Under the pieces are notes generated by a model, which made no database searches, was not told where the DNA came from, and worked only from the letters and a program-made list of their open reading frames with translations. 64,000 nt of DNA from NCBI GenBank assembly GCA_001464035.1, contig LNEC01000019.1:186001-250000 (forward strand), in the 5' to 3' direction. Each line of letters opens with the position of its first letter. Position 1 is the first letter of the stretch. This DNA comes from Bradyrhizobiaceae bacterium Ga0074131 (lineage in GTDB: Bacteria; Pseudomonadota; Alphaproteobacteria; Rhizobiales; Xanthobacteraceae). Position numbers and translations under genes: made by a program. This document shows, in pieces, positions 17,965 to 27,667 of the stretch.

Positions 17965-18068
17965 GGAGAGGATGTATCAGGGGGCGGCCGGAAACGCACC
18001 CCCTCGTCCTTCGACACGCGCGCAGGTAGCGCGCGCCTCGGTGTTGGGAGCCTGCGGCGAGATGATGA

Positions 18069-18884
18069 CTAGCCCGGCGGCGTCGAATAGCTGGTAAAAT
18101 CGATCTTGAACAGGCCCGGATCGACCTTCTTGGAGGTATCCAGATTGTAGACCGCGACGGTGGTGTCATAGCCTTGCGGGTCGGTCACGGTCCATTGCTT
18201 GAGCTGGCCGTCCTTGGCGCCGATCATCAGCATCAGGCGGCTGGTTCCGATCAGCGCCTGCTTCTCCTCGATGGTGACGCTGATGAACAGGTCGTCCGCG
18301 GTCACGCTCACGACGTTGGTATCCTTCAGGAGATCGATGCGATCCGACAGCAGAAATCGCAACGGCGTCTGCGACAAAGGATAGATATCCTGGGTCGCGA
18401 GCTTGCTGTCGCGCACCGCCAGCGACGATCCGTCGGCGATAATCGCGATCGGGCTCGCATCATATTCGAAGCGCACCTTGCCGGGCTTCTGGATGTAGAA
18501 GTCGCCCTTGGTCTTGCTGCCGTCGGGTCCGACCTGCACGAAATTTCCGACCAGGGTCTGCAGCGACGACAGATAGGCACTCACCCTGGCGGCCTGCGCT
18601 TTCTGGTTGGCGTCGAAAGTGCCAAAGATATTGGCGGGAACGTTGCGGCGCGGATCGGGAATCACGGGATTCGGCGGAGCCGCCTGGGTTGCTCCGGTCG
18701 CTCCGGTCGTCATCGGCGCGCGCTGCGGCTCGGATGCGCTGATCCGCATGTCGCGTGCCTTCGGCGCGGGCTTTGGAATCGGAACGTTCTGCGCGGGAGA
18801 CGGCGTCGCTGCGCCGGTCACGGCGGCGGTGATCAGCAGCGCCAGGGCGGCGCGCATGCCGCGGGTGGAGAATCGTTTGGCCAT
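18069..18884 (-). CDS. LolA-like outer-membrane lipoprotein carrier protein
   Basis: Periplasmic chaperone-like protein expected to carry lipoproteins from LolCDE to the outer membrane. The ATG at 18884 (MAKRFSTRGM) gives 271 residues with a clear signal peptide ending near PSPAQ. A Pro/Ala-rich linker of about 60 residues precedes the LolA fold: LSSLQTLVGNFVQVGPDGS, GDFYIQKPGKVRFEYDA (the conserved Lol beta-strand with its Arg) and FLLSDRIDLLKDTNVV. It is larger than E. coli LolA because of the linker. It follows ftsK by 130 bp on the same strand, as in related genomes. Confidence 0.87.
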   Translation of the reverse strand: MAKRFSTRGMRAALALLITAAVTGAATPSPAQNVPIPKPAPKARDMRISASEPQRAPMTTGATGATQAAPPNPVIPDPRRNVPANIFGTFDANQKAQAARVSAYLSSLQTLVGNFVQVGPDGSKTKGDFYIQKPGKVRFEYDASPIAIIADGSSLAVRDSKLATQDIYPLSQTPLRFLLSDRIDLLKDTNVVSVTADDLFISVTIEEKQALIGTSRLMLMIGAKDGQLKQWTVTDPQGYDTTVAVYNLDTSKKVDPGLFKIDFTSYSTPPG

Positions 18885-19014
18885 TCGGAATTTCGGATTT
18901 CTGTTCAACGCGTCGTCCTGCTGGCTGCCGTTTTATCGTGCTTTGGGTCCAAGAAGGTATCGTTTTTCCGTGAAATGGATGCCAAGTCGGGCTAGTTCCC
19001 AGGCTCACTAACGC

Positions 19015-21453
19015 TCAAAAACGGCTTTCTTCTTCCTCGACTAGGATTTCACGCTTGCCGGCGTGATTGGCCTGCCCGACGATACCCTCGAGTTCCATCC
19101 GCTCCATCAGCGATGCGGCGCGGTTGTATCCGATCTGCAACCGGCGCTGGATGTAGCTGGTGGAGGCCTTGCGGTCGCGCTTGACGATCGCCACCGCCTG
19201 CGAGAACAGGTCGCCGCCGCCCTCGCTGCCACCCATGCCGGTCGAATCGAACACTGCGCCGTCTTCGTCGGTGGGCTCTTCCGCGGTGACCGCCTCGAGG
19301 TATTCGGGCTGGCCCTGCGACTTGAGATGGCGCACCACCTTCTCGACCTCTTCGTCCGACACGAAGGGGCCATGGACGCGGCTGATGCGTCCGCCACCCG
19401 CCATGTAAAGCATGTCGCCCTGTCCGAGCAGCTGCTCGGCGCCCATTTCACCGAGGATGGTGCGGCTGTCGATTTTCGAAGTGACCTGAAACGAGATGCG
19501 GGTCGGGAAGTTCGCCTTGATGGTGCCGGTGATGACGTCGACCGACGGCCGCTGCGTCGCCAGGATCACGTGCAGGCCGGCGGCGCGCGCCATCTGCGCC
19601 AGGCGCTGCACCGCGCCTTCGATATCCTTGCCGGCAACCATCATCAGGTCGGCCATCTCGTCGACGATGATGACGATATAAGGCAGCGGATCGAGGTCGA
19701 GCTTCTCTTCCTCGTAGATCGCCTTGCCGGTTTCCTTGTCGAAGCCGGTATGCACCGTGCGGCTCAGCTCCTCGCCCTTGGTCTTGGCTTCGAGCAGGCG
19801 CTGGTTGTAGCCGTCGATGTTGCGCACGCCGAGCTTGGACATCTTCTTGTAGCGTTCTTCCATCTCGCGCACCGCCCACTTCAGCGCGACCACGGCCTTC
19901 TTCGGGTCGGTCACGACCGGCGTCAGCAGATGCGGGATGCCGTCATAGACCGAGAGTTCGAGCATCTTCGGATCGACCATGATCAGGCGGCATTGATCCG
20001 GCCGCAGCCGATAGACCAGGCTGAGGATCATGGTGTTGATGGCGACGGATTTTCCGGAGCCGGTGGTGCCCGCGATCAGCATATGCGGCGTCCGCGCCAG
20101 GTCAATGATGATCGATTCGCCGCCGATGTTCTTGCCGAGACAGAGCGGCAGCTTCGCGACCGACTCGTCCTTCGCCGTCAGCAGTTCGCGCAAATAGACC
20201 TTCTCGCGATGCGCGTTCGGCAGCTCGATGCCGATGGCGTTGCGTCCGGGAACGACGGCGACGCGCGCCGACAGCGCGCTCATCGAGCGGGCGATGTCGT
20301 CGGCGAGCCCGATGACGCGCGACGACTTGATGCCGGGCGCGGGTTCGAGCTCGTACAGCGTCACGACGGGGCCGGGATGCGCCTTGACGATTTCGCCGCG
20401 AACGCCGAAATCGCCGAGCACGCTTTCCAGCGCGCGCGAATTCGCCTCGAGTTCCGCCTTGCTCAGTGGCTGCCGGTCCGAGGCTTTCGGCGCCGTCAGC
20501 ACCGACACCGCGGGCAGTTCGAACCTGTCGGAGGATTTGCGTTGAGGCGCGCGCGGCGCCGCCTTCTTGCGCGGAGCGCGGGCGGCGGGAACGTCCTCTT
20601 CGTCTTCTTCCTCGTCGGCAAAATCCTCTTCGGCCTGCGAAGCCAGGGGCGGTACGCGGCCGCCCAGATTTGGCTCGTGGCGCTCGAACGAGGCCGTGCG
20701 CGGCGGCGGCGCGCTTGCCACCAGCGAGCTATAGGCCAGCGAAACCAGCCATGCGAGCCGTGCTTTGGCGCTCATGGCGGCATGAAACGCCCATCCCAGC
20801 GAGACCGAGCCGCGATCGCCCTCCTCGACGAACGGCGCGTCGTCGTCCTCGATCGCCGTCAATTCCGCCTCTTGCGGCCGCGAGCCCATGCCGCTCGCGA
20901 ACAGGAAGGTCGCGATCATGGCCGCGAACAGAACGGTTCCGAGCACGAGGCGATAAACGATGCCGGGCGGACCGAACACGACGGCGGGCGCCCGCACCAG
21001 CGCGTCGCCGACGACGCCGCCAAGCCCGGTCGGCAGCGGCCATGCCCCGCCGTGGGCCCAGCAGCTTGCAAAGCCCGCGGATATCACCGTGCAGAGAAAC
21101 CACCACGCCATCCGCAGCGCTTGGCGGTCCAAGGTGCGGTGGGTCAGCATGCGCCAGCCCCACACCGCGACGGGAAGGATCAGCATGATGGCGCCGAGGC
21201 CGATGATCTGCATCAAGAGATCGGCGCCGATCGCGCCGGGATAGCCGACGATGTTGCGGATCGCGCGCGAGGTCGCATGGCTGAGGCTGGGATCCTGCAC
21301 CGACCACGTCATCAGCGCGGCCGCCGCCACGCCCGACAGCGCGATCAGCGCAAGCCCGGCGAGTTCGCGCAAGCGCCGCGCCAGCGCCTCGCGGATGGTG
21401 GCCGGCAAGTGGCCGACCAGGGGGATGACGCGTTCGATCGCCGGCATGCTCAT
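19015..21453 (-). CDS. ftsK: DNA translocase FtsK
   Basis: Septal DNA pump that clears and aligns chromosome termini at division. The ATG at 21453 (MSMPAIERV) gives 812 residues. N-terminal membrane domain with about four or five helices (to residue about 190), an acidic, Pro-rich linker (EEDFADEEEDEEDVP), then the RecA-like motor with Walker A GTTGSGKSVAINTMI (about residue 465), Walker B YIVIIVDEMADLMM, and ATQRPSVDVITGTIKANFP. The C-terminal gamma winged helix that reads KOPS begins STSYIQRRLQIGYNRAA. It starts 13 bp after the aminotransferase stop, so the two are probably co-transcribed. Confidence 0.96.
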   Translation of the reverse strand: MSMPAIERVIPLVGHLPATIREALARRLRELAGLALIALSGVAAAALMTWSVQDPSLSHATSRAIRNIVGYPGAIGADLLMQIIGLGAIMLILPVAVWGWRMLTHRTLDRQALRMAWWFLCTVISAGFASCWAHGGAWPLPTGLGGVVGDALVRAPAVVFGPPGIVYRLVLGTVLFAAMIATFLFASGMGSRPQEAELTAIEDDDAPFVEEGDRGSVSLGWAFHAAMSAKARLAWLVSLAYSSLVASAPPPRTASFERHEPNLGGRVPPLASQAEEDFADEEEDEEDVPAARAPRKKAAPRAPQRKSSDRFELPAVSVLTAPKASDRQPLSKAELEANSRALESVLGDFGVRGEIVKAHPGPVVTLYELEPAPGIKSSRVIGLADDIARSMSALSARVAVVPGRNAIGIELPNAHREKVYLRELLTAKDESVAKLPLCLGKNIGGESIIIDLARTPHMLIAGTTGSGKSVAINTMILSLVYRLRPDQCRLIMVDPKMLELSVYDGIPHLLTPVVTDPKKAVVALKWAVREMEERYKKMSKLGVRNIDGYNQRLLEAKTKGEELSRTVHTGFDKETGKAIYEEEKLDLDPLPYIVIIVDEMADLMMVAGKDIEGAVQRLAQMARAAGLHVILATQRPSVDVITGTIKANFPTRISFQVTSKIDSRTILGEMGAEQLLGQGDMLYMAGGGRISRVHGPFVSDEEVEKVVRHLKSQGQPEYLEAVTAEEPTDEDGAVFDSTGMGGSEGGGDLFSQAVAIVKRDRKASTSYIQRRLQIGYNRAASLMERMELEGIVGQANHAGKREILVEEEESRF

Positions 21454-21466
21454 GGGGCCTTCGCGA

Positions 21467-22681
21467 CTATTCGAGAATTTCGACCAGCCGGTGCAACGCC
21501 TCGGCTGTTGTTTCACTGTCGGCAACCAGCGCCAGCCTGATATAGCCGGCGCCTGGATTGCTGCCGTCGGCCTGCGGCCTCGCCAGGTAACTTCCGGGCA
21601 CCACGCGCACGCCGCCGTCCCTGTAGAGTTTTATCGCCGCGGCTTCGTCGCCGCCGCGCTCCGACACGTCGAGCCAGACACAGAAGCCGCCGGCAGGGCG
21701 ATGATATCCGTAACGATTGCCGAGGATCTGATCGGCGAGATCGAATTTGATCCGGTAGAGCCTGCGATTCTCCTCAACATGCGTCTCGTCGGCGTAAGCG
21801 GCGACTGCAACTTGCTGCAGCGGCACCGGCACCTGGGGTGCCGCCACATTGCGCAGTTCGTGGAACGCGCCGAGAAACCTGCCGTCGCCGGCGGCAAAGC
21901 CGACCCGCATGCCCGGCAGGTTGGAGCGCTTCGACAGCGACTGGAACGCCACCACGTTGGTGAAATCGGGCCCGGCGCATTCCAGCATGCTGCCGGGCGC
22001 GGTCTGGGTGTAGATTTCCGAATAGCATTCGTCGCTGAGAATCATGAAGCCGAAGCGGTCGGCGAGTTGCTTCAACCGGCCGAAATAGTCGCGCGTTGCC
22101 ACGGCTCCTTGCGGATTGGCCGGCGAGGCGATGTAGATTGCGACGGTTCGCGCCAGCGTGGCGTCGTCGAGCGCGTCGAGATCCGGCAGGAAACCGTTGG
22201 CGAGCGTGGTCGGCAGGTAGATCGCTTCGCAGCCCGCAGCGCGGGCGCCGGCGGCATAGGCCGGATAAAACGGATTCGGTATCAGGATCGCCGGCCTGCC
22301 CCTGCGCTCGCCGACATAGCGCGCTGCGGTGAGCGCGGCAAAAAACAGCCCCTCGCGGCTGCCGTTCAGCACCAACAGCTCGGTTTCGGGATCGATCGGC
22401 CGCGGCAGGTCGAACCGGGCGGCAAGCCAGTTGGCGGCGGCCCGCCGAAACGGATCGATGCCCTTGGCGATGGGGTAGCGGCCGAAATCGGCGATGTGTT
22501 TTGCCAAGACCGGGCCGACGAAGGCTGGGACGGGGTGCTGCGGTTCGCCCAAGGACAATGTAATCAATGGCTTGGCCGGCTGATAGGGGGCCAGTAGTTC
22601 GGTCAGCCGCGCAAATGGCGAGCGTTCGCTTTCCTCGGTGGCGGCGCCCTGCGGCGCACGGGATGCAGCGGTGATTGCCAT
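21467..22681 (-). CDS. PLP-dependent class I/II aminotransferase (DapC-like)
   Basis: 404 residues from the ATG at 22681 (MAITAASRAP). Fold-type I signatures: LSLGEPQHPVP at the start, NGSREGLFFA, IPNPFYPAY, the ASPANPQGA loop, LSDECYSEIY with the Asp and Tyr that hold PLP, and the Schiff-base Lys in FQSLSKRSNLPGMRVG. This form resembles succinyldiaminopimelate or related aminotransferases of alphaproteobacteria (DapC role in lysine and peptidoglycan precursor synthesis), but substrate specificity cannot be fixed from sequence. Located directly before ftsK. Confidence 0.88.
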   Translation of the reverse strand: MAITAASRAPQGAATEESERSPFARLTELLAPYQPAKPLITLSLGEPQHPVPAFVGPVLAKHIADFGRYPIAKGIDPFRRAAANWLAARFDLPRPIDPETELLVLNGSREGLFFAALTAARYVGERRGRPAILIPNPFYPAYAAGARAAGCEAIYLPTTLANGFLPDLDALDDATLARTVAIYIASPANPQGAVATRDYFGRLKQLADRFGFMILSDECYSEIYTQTAPGSMLECAGPDFTNVVAFQSLSKRSNLPGMRVGFAAGDGRFLGAFHELRNVAAPQVPVPLQQVAVAAYADETHVEENRRLYRIKFDLADQILGNRYGYHRPAGGFCVWLDVSERGGDEAAAIKLYRDGGVRVVPGSYLARPQADGSNPGAGYIRLALVADSETTAEALHRLVEILE

Positions 22682-22850
22682 ACGTAAGCGCCAGCACTCT
22701 CGGGGCAGCCGGTCGCATGTCGAGACCGGGCAAAAACGGATCAAACCACCATAGATACGGCGAGGTTAAGACGCGATTAACCATCGACGCCAGCGAGGAA
22801 TTTGCTGATTATTGCCAGGCTGCGAAGGGGACATTATTGCGGAGGCCGCA

Positions 22851-23081
22851 ATGGCAACGAGGGTCACGAGCAACGGCCGGGTGACGGTGCCCAAACGGGT
22901 CCGAGACTATCTGGGAATAGAACCGAGCACAGAGATTGCCTTCAGGCGTGTCGCCGATGGCAGAATCGTCATCGAACGGGCTGACGGAACGCGCCCGCCG
23001 AGCCGGTTCGCGAAGCTGATCGGCATCGCCGGTCCGGGTCCTTCCACGGACGAAATCATGTCAATGCTGCGTGGGGAGTAG
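22851..23081 (+). CDS. AbrB/MazE-type antitoxin-like protein without a toxin partner
   Basis: 76 residues. The start is fixed by GGAGG at 22841-22845, six bases before the ATG. The N-terminal swapped-hairpin DNA-binding fold is clear: TSNGRVTVPKRVRDYLGI and GRIVIERADGT. The C-terminus (PSRFAKLIG...STDEIMSMLRGE) has the look of a VapB tail that would hold a PIN toxin. Nothing toxin-like follows: only 25 bp remain before the 3' end of a gene on the other strand. Either an orphan antitoxin or a lone small regulator. Confidence 0.85.
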   Translation: MATRVTSNGRVTVPKRVRDYLGIEPSTEIAFRRVADGRIVIERADGTRPPSRFAKLIGIAGPGPSTDEIMSMLRGE

Positions 23082-23106
23082 CCATAGCAGTTTGCTGAGC
23101 CGAGCA

Positions 23107-24036
23107 TCAATCCTGATCCTTGAAACTCATCAACCGCCGGATCATCCGGATATTGGCGTAGTCCACCATCTTGCCGTCGACCGTGACCGCGCCCTGCCCG
23201 TTCCGCTCGGCTTGCTCAAGGGCGGCGATCGCGCGCCCGGCGTAAGCGAGTTCTTCATCCGAGGGAATGAAGGCATTTCGCGTCGGTTCGATCTGGCTCG
23301 GATGGATGACCTGTTTGCCGTCATATCCCATCGCGGCGGCCTTGGCCGCCGTCGACGCGGTGGCAATGGGATCACGGAACGCGCCGCAAGGGCCGTCGAT
23401 CGCGCGCAAACCGAAGGCACGTGCGGCCACCAGCAGGCGCATCATCGGATAGGCGAACAGATCAAGCGGCACCGAGGGATGGCCGTCCGCCGCACTGCCG
23501 ACATGCCGGTATCCCGACGGCGAGGCGCCGATCTCGGCGCTGCGCGCCCCAATCGACGCGGCGAAGTCGCCAACGCCAAGATGCAGCGCGGTGACCAGCG
23601 GGTCGGCTTGCGCCAGCGCTTCCACGTTGACCAGTCCACGCGCCGTCTCGATCAGCAATTCCATTGCGGCCGGCGCCTTGCGCGTTCCGGCGGCTTCGGC
23701 AATCCAGCGGCCGATCTCGGTTACCTCGGCGATCGCCTCCGCCTTCGGCACGATGAAGGCGTCGATCCGCTCAAGGCCGCCGAGACGCGCGATCTCCGCC
23801 TGGATCGAGGGGCTGTCGATCGCGTTCAGCCGGACGGCGACGGTCTTCTGGCCCCAGTCGTGCGCGGTCAATGCATCGGCGGCCGCCTCCAGCGCCGCCG
23901 CCTTTTCGGCCGGCGGCACCGCGTCTTCGAGATCCATGAAAACGGCGTCGGCGGCCGACGCGGCGGCGTTCTGCACCAGCCGGGCGCGGTGGGCGGGCAC
24001 GGCGAGGTAGGTTCGGGTCAGGCGCGGCGCGGTCAT
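23107..24036 (-). CDS. HpcH/HpaI aldolase / CitE-like CoA lyase
   Basis: Member of the citrate-lyase beta / malyl-CoA lyase superfamily (TIM barrel, Mg-dependent, cleaves or forms C-C bonds of CoA thioesters). 309 residues. Visible: RTYLAVPAHRARLVQNAA, the metal-ligand region VFMDLEDAVPPAEKAAA, VRLNAIDSP, the Glu in MELLIETARGL, and KQVIHPSQIEPTRNAF, all CitE-type. Its ATG overlaps the stop of the CaiB gene (ATGA), so translation is coupled. With the CoA-transferase and acyl-CoA synthetase upstream it forms a short CoA-acid pathway; the substrate is not deducible. Confidence 0.9.
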   Translation of the reverse strand: MTAPRLTRTYLAVPAHRARLVQNAAASAADAVFMDLEDAVPPAEKAAALEAAADALTAHDWGQKTVAVRLNAIDSPSIQAEIARLGGLERIDAFIVPKAEAIAEVTEIGRWIAEAAGTRKAPAAMELLIETARGLVNVEALAQADPLVTALHLGVGDFAASIGARSAEIGASPSGYRHVGSAADGHPSVPLDLFAYPMMRLLVAARAFGLRAIDGPCGAFRDPIATASTAAKAAAMGYDGKQVIHPSQIEPTRNAFIPSDEELAYAGRAIAALEQAERNGQGAVTVDGKMVDYANIRMIRRLMSFKDQD

Positions 24037-25205
24037 CTCCGGGTGGTTTCAAACAGGTCAAGTTCGGCGAGGATCGCGTCGGTATGCTCGCCGACCGCGG
24101 GAATGTCACCCATCACAGGATTGACGCCGGGAATGGTGATCGCGGGGAGAAAGCTCATCAGCGGTCCGTTCGGCGACCCCACCTGGCGGACCCGGTCGCG
24201 GGCGTGAAGCTGCGGATGCTCCAGGAACGCTTCGACCGTGTTCATGCTGGCATTGGCGATGGCCGCGCCGTCGAGCCGCTGGATCACCTGCTCTGCGGAA
24301 AATTTCGCGAAGTGTCGTTCGATCAAGACTTCCAGCGCATCCCGGTTTTGCATGCGCTGCGGGTTGTCGCAAAAGCGCGGATCACTCGCCAGCGCCGCAT
24401 CCTCCAGCACTTGCGCGCAGAGCGCGGTCCATTCGCGGGCGTTCTGAATGCCGAAGAACACGGTTCGTCCGTCGCCGCACCGAAACGGGCCGTAGGGCGC
24501 GATGGTGGCGTGACGCGTGCCGGTGCGGCGCAGCGGCTTGCCGGCGCCATCGGTGTAATAGGCGGGATAGCTCATCCATTCGGTCATGGAATCGAACAGC
24601 GAAACCTCGAACGCCATTCCCTTGCCGGTCCGGTCGCGGTTGAACAGCGCCATCAGCACGCCGTTGACGATGTACATGCCGGTCGCGGTGTCGGCGACGG
24701 CGATGCCGCATTTCGCAGGCTGTTCCTCGGTGCCGTTGATCGACAGAAAACCGGCCTCGCACTGGACCAGCAGGTCGTAGGCTTTTTTTGCGCCGTAGGG
24801 ACCGCCGCTACCATAGCCGGAGATATCGCAGGCGATCAGGCGGGGAAAGCGTGCCACCAGAGTCGCGGCATCGAGGCCGAGGCGTTTGGCCGCGCCCGGC
24901 GCCAGATTCTGCAGAAACACGTCTGCCCGCGGCAGCAGCGCGTCGAGCACGCGCCGGCCCTCACTGCTCTTGACGTCGAGCGCGAGGCTCTCTTTCGACC
25001 GGTTGGTCCAGGCGAACTGGCTCGACATCCCGTTCATCACGTAATCGTAGTCGCGGCAGAAATCGCCCTTGCCGGGCCGTTCGATCTTGATCACCCGTGC
25101 GCCCCAGTCGGCCAGATGCCGGCTGGCGAGCGGTGCCGCGATGGCCTGTTCGAGCGAGACGACGGTGATGCCGGACAACGGCAGGTGCTGCGTTTCCCGG
25201 TTCAT
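24033..25205 (-). CDS. CaiB/BaiF (class III) CoA-transferase
   Basis: Transfers CoA between carboxylic acids. 390 residues from the ATG at 25205. Family marks: SGITVVSLEQAIAAPLASR, LADWGARVIKIERPGKGDF, and the catalytic Asp in LALDVKSSEGRRV, then FLQNLAPGAAKRLGLDA and YDLLVQCEAGFLSINGT. Middle gene of a three-gene set: 80 bp after the acyl-CoA synthetase and overlapping the lyase gene by 4 bp. Confidence 0.92.
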   Translation of the reverse strand: MNRETQHLPLSGITVVSLEQAIAAPLASRHLADWGARVIKIERPGKGDFCRDYDYVMNGMSSQFAWTNRSKESLALDVKSSEGRRVLDALLPRADVFLQNLAPGAAKRLGLDAATLVARFPRLIACDISGYGSGGPYGAKKAYDLLVQCEAGFLSINGTEEQPAKCGIAVADTATGMYIVNGVLMALFNRDRTGKGMAFEVSLFDSMTEWMSYPAYYTDGAGKPLRRTGTRHATIAPYGPFRCGDGRTVFFGIQNAREWTALCAQVLEDAALASDPRFCDNPQRMQNRDALEVLIERHFAKFSAEQVIQRLDGAAIANASMNTVEAFLEHPQLHARDRVRQVGSPNGPLMSFLPAITIPGVNPVMGDIPAVGEHTDAILAELDLFETTRR

Positions 25206-25285
25206 TTCTGTCTCCCGACTTTCTTGCGCCCGAGGCAAAAGGTACATTCGCGCGACCCGGTGCAATCCGCCCGCGCGACCGTCCG

Positions 25286-27487
25286 CTAATGTTTCGCGGC
25301 AGCGCTTTTGGCCGCGGCGTTGTTGAGTACGATCAGGCCGTCCACGGCGACGCCGAGCTTGGTGTTGATCAGGAACGGATTGACGTCGATCGAAGCGATG
25401 CGGTTGCCGGCGTCCGCCATCAGGTTGGAGAGGCCGACGATGGCCTTGACCACCGATGCCTCGTGCAGCGCGGGCTTGCCGCGATAACCCCTCAGTTTGA
25501 CGCCGGCCTTGGTGCGGTCGATCAGCTGCCTGGCCTCGGCGGCGTCCAGCGGCGCGCCGGCCAGTGCGACGTCCTTCATCAGCTCGATGTCGACGCCGCC
25601 GGTGCCGAACAGCACCACCGGTCCCATCTCGGCGTCGAGGGCGGCGCCGACCACCAGTTCGAGGTCGGCCTTCACCTGCTGCGCGATCAGGATGCCCTCG
25701 AGCTTCGGCTTGCCCTTGAGCTTTTTGACCCGGTTGGTGATGTCGGTGAAGGCCTTCTTCACCTCGGCGGCGTTGTTGATGTTCAGCACCACGCCGCCGA
25801 TGTCGGATTTATGCAGGATGTCGGGGCTGACCACTTTCGCCACCACGGGAAAGCCGATCTTTTTGGCGATCCTGACCGCCTCCGCCGGGGTCTGCGCGAT
25901 CTCTTCCTTGGAGACGGGAATACCGTAGGCTTTCAGCAGCTTCTTCGACGCCACCTCGTCGAGCGCGGCGGCACCATTGGCGCTCTTCAGCGTCTTTTCC
26001 AGCGTTGCCCGCGCCGAGGCGCTCGAGCTCGAGGTGATGTCCGGCACCACCTTGCGCAAGCCGGCGTAGTCGATCAGCGACTTGATGGCGCCGACCGCGC
26101 GGTCGAGACCCTGCATCACCGCGATGTTCGGCAGCGACTTGCGCAAGCCCTTGGTGAACTCGGTAAACCCGATCGACATCGTGCTGATATAGACCACCGG
26201 CTTCGAGGCGGCGCCTGCCATTTCGTTGACGATGCGCAGATTGCGTTCGCGCAGCTCGTGCGGCGCTTTCGGCAGTTCGGCGTCGATGATGACGATGTCG
26301 GTGTCGGGATCGTCGATCATCGAGGGATCGACGACGGCGGCAAAACCGGCATCGAGCGGATTGCCGACGATGCTGCCGGGGCCGAGCATTTTCGCCAGCT
26401 TCTCGGTGGCATCGGGGCTGAGCGGGGCGAAGTTCAAACCCGCCGAATGGAACGCATCGATCAGAAGGCCGCGCTTGCCGCCGGACAGCGAGACGGCCGC
26501 GAGCCGGTTGCTCTTCGGCGGGTCGGCGTGAACGAAGCATTCGGTGGTTTCGATCAGCTCATCGAGGCCGCGGACGCGGATCACGCCTTCCCGGGTCGAG
26601 ATGGCGTCGAAGGTTTCGATCGAGCCGGCCAGCGCGCCGGTATGGGCCATCGCGGCGGCGCGCCCGCCCTCCGACGCCCCGAGCTTGAGCGCGATCACGG
26701 GCTTGCCCGCGGCGCGCGCGGCCTTGCAGGCCTCGCGGAACACTTTTGTATTTCGCACACCCTCGAGATAGACCACGATCACGCGGATGGACGGATCGGC
26801 GGCGAAATAGCTCATGAGGTCGGGGGTTTCGAGGCCGGTCTCGTTGCCGGTCGTGACCATGTAGCCGACGCCGACGCCGCGATCCTCCAGCGCCTGCCGG
26901 ATCGCCATCACGATCGCACCGGATTGGCCGGCGATCGCGACGGGACCTGCCTCCATCGTGACGATGCGGTCGTCGATGTTGGTGAACAGGTTTTCGCCGG
27001 CGCTGAGATTGCCGAGGCAGTTCGGGCCGGTGACGGCGAGGCCGGTCTCCAGGACGGCCTGCTTCAGTTCGACCGCCAGCCTCTGGCTTTCATCGTCCTG
27101 CAATTCGCTGAAGCCGGAGGTGACGATGGTGGCGGAGCGCGCGCCCGCCGCGGCGGCGTCGCGGATCACCTGCACTGCGAAACGGGCCGGCACCAGCACC
27201 AGCACGTGGTCGGGCTTGTCCGGAAGGCTGGCGAAATCCTTGAAGCAGGGAACGCCCCAGATGGTTTCGCGCTTCGAATTCACCGGATAAAGCCCGCCGC
27301 CGAACTTGTACTTGATCAGGTTGTTCCAGATCCGCTCGGCATAGTTGCCGGGCTTGTCGGTGGCGCCGACCAGCACGATGTTGCGCGGATGCAGCATCGC
27401 ATGGATGCTTTTCACGATCTCGCTGGCGTCGGGCGAGGGCGACCATTTACCGGTCGAATCGGACGCGTTGCTGGCGTGGGCTTCCAT
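25286..27487 (-). CDS. NDP-forming acyl-CoA synthetase (fused alpha-beta, ATP-grasp)
   Basis: 733-residue protein with the acetate--CoA ligase (ADP-forming) arrangement: CoA-binding domain (NIVLVGATDKPGNYAER), succinyl-CoA-ligase-like middle domains with the phospho-His in AAAMAHTGALAGS, and the C-terminal ATP-grasp domain (AYGIPVSKEEIAQTPAEA, FPVVAKVVSPDILHKSD, GGVVLN). It would activate or release an organic acid as a CoA thioester with ATP or ADP. First gene of the operon with CaiB and CitE-like genes. Similar proteins include pimeloyl-CoA and 4-hydroxybutyryl-CoA synthetases, so the acid is open. Confidence 0.9.
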   Translation of the reverse strand: MEAHASNASDSTGKWSPSPDASEIVKSIHAMLHPRNIVLVGATDKPGNYAERIWNNLIKYKFGGGLYPVNSKRETIWGVPCFKDFASLPDKPDHVLVLVPARFAVQVIRDAAAAGARSATIVTSGFSELQDDESQRLAVELKQAVLETGLAVTGPNCLGNLSAGENLFTNIDDRIVTMEAGPVAIAGQSGAIVMAIRQALEDRGVGVGYMVTTGNETGLETPDLMSYFAADPSIRVIVVYLEGVRNTKVFREACKAARAAGKPVIALKLGASEGGRAAAMAHTGALAGSIETFDAISTREGVIRVRGLDELIETTECFVHADPPKSNRLAAVSLSGGKRGLLIDAFHSAGLNFAPLSPDATEKLAKMLGPGSIVGNPLDAGFAAVVDPSMIDDPDTDIVIIDAELPKAPHELRERNLRIVNEMAGAASKPVVYISTMSIGFTEFTKGLRKSLPNIAVMQGLDRAVGAIKSLIDYAGLRKVVPDITSSSSASARATLEKTLKSANGAAALDEVASKKLLKAYGIPVSKEEIAQTPAEAVRIAKKIGFPVVAKVVSPDILHKSDIGGVVLNINNAAEVKKAFTDITNRVKKLKGKPKLEGILIAQQVKADLELVVGAALDAEMGPVVLFGTGGVDIELMKDVALAGAPLDAAEARQLIDRTKAGVKLRGYRGKPALHEASVVKAIVGLSNLMADAGNRIASIDVNPFLINTKLGVAVDGLIVLNNAAAKSAAAKH

Positions 27488-27667
27488 AGGCGTTTCTACC
27501 CTTTGTTCATTGTGCGGCAGCGAGCGGTCGACAGCGAGTGAGGATCCCGCCGTGGCGCGGTAGTCCCACCTACTTCACCGGAAACAAACAGATCATTGCC
27601 TCCCGCGTCAACACGGTCCGTCCGGCGGGCGGGTTCCGGTTATTCCGTGCCGCGGTCATACGCCTCG

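Noticed and set aside
19063..21540. 825-codon frame opposite ftsK
   Set aside because: Antisense shadow of ftsK; no start signal, no recognisable domain.
25289..27541. 750-codon frame opposite the acyl-CoA synthetase
   Set aside because: Antisense shadow; the opposite strand has all expected ATP-grasp and CoA-binding motifs.
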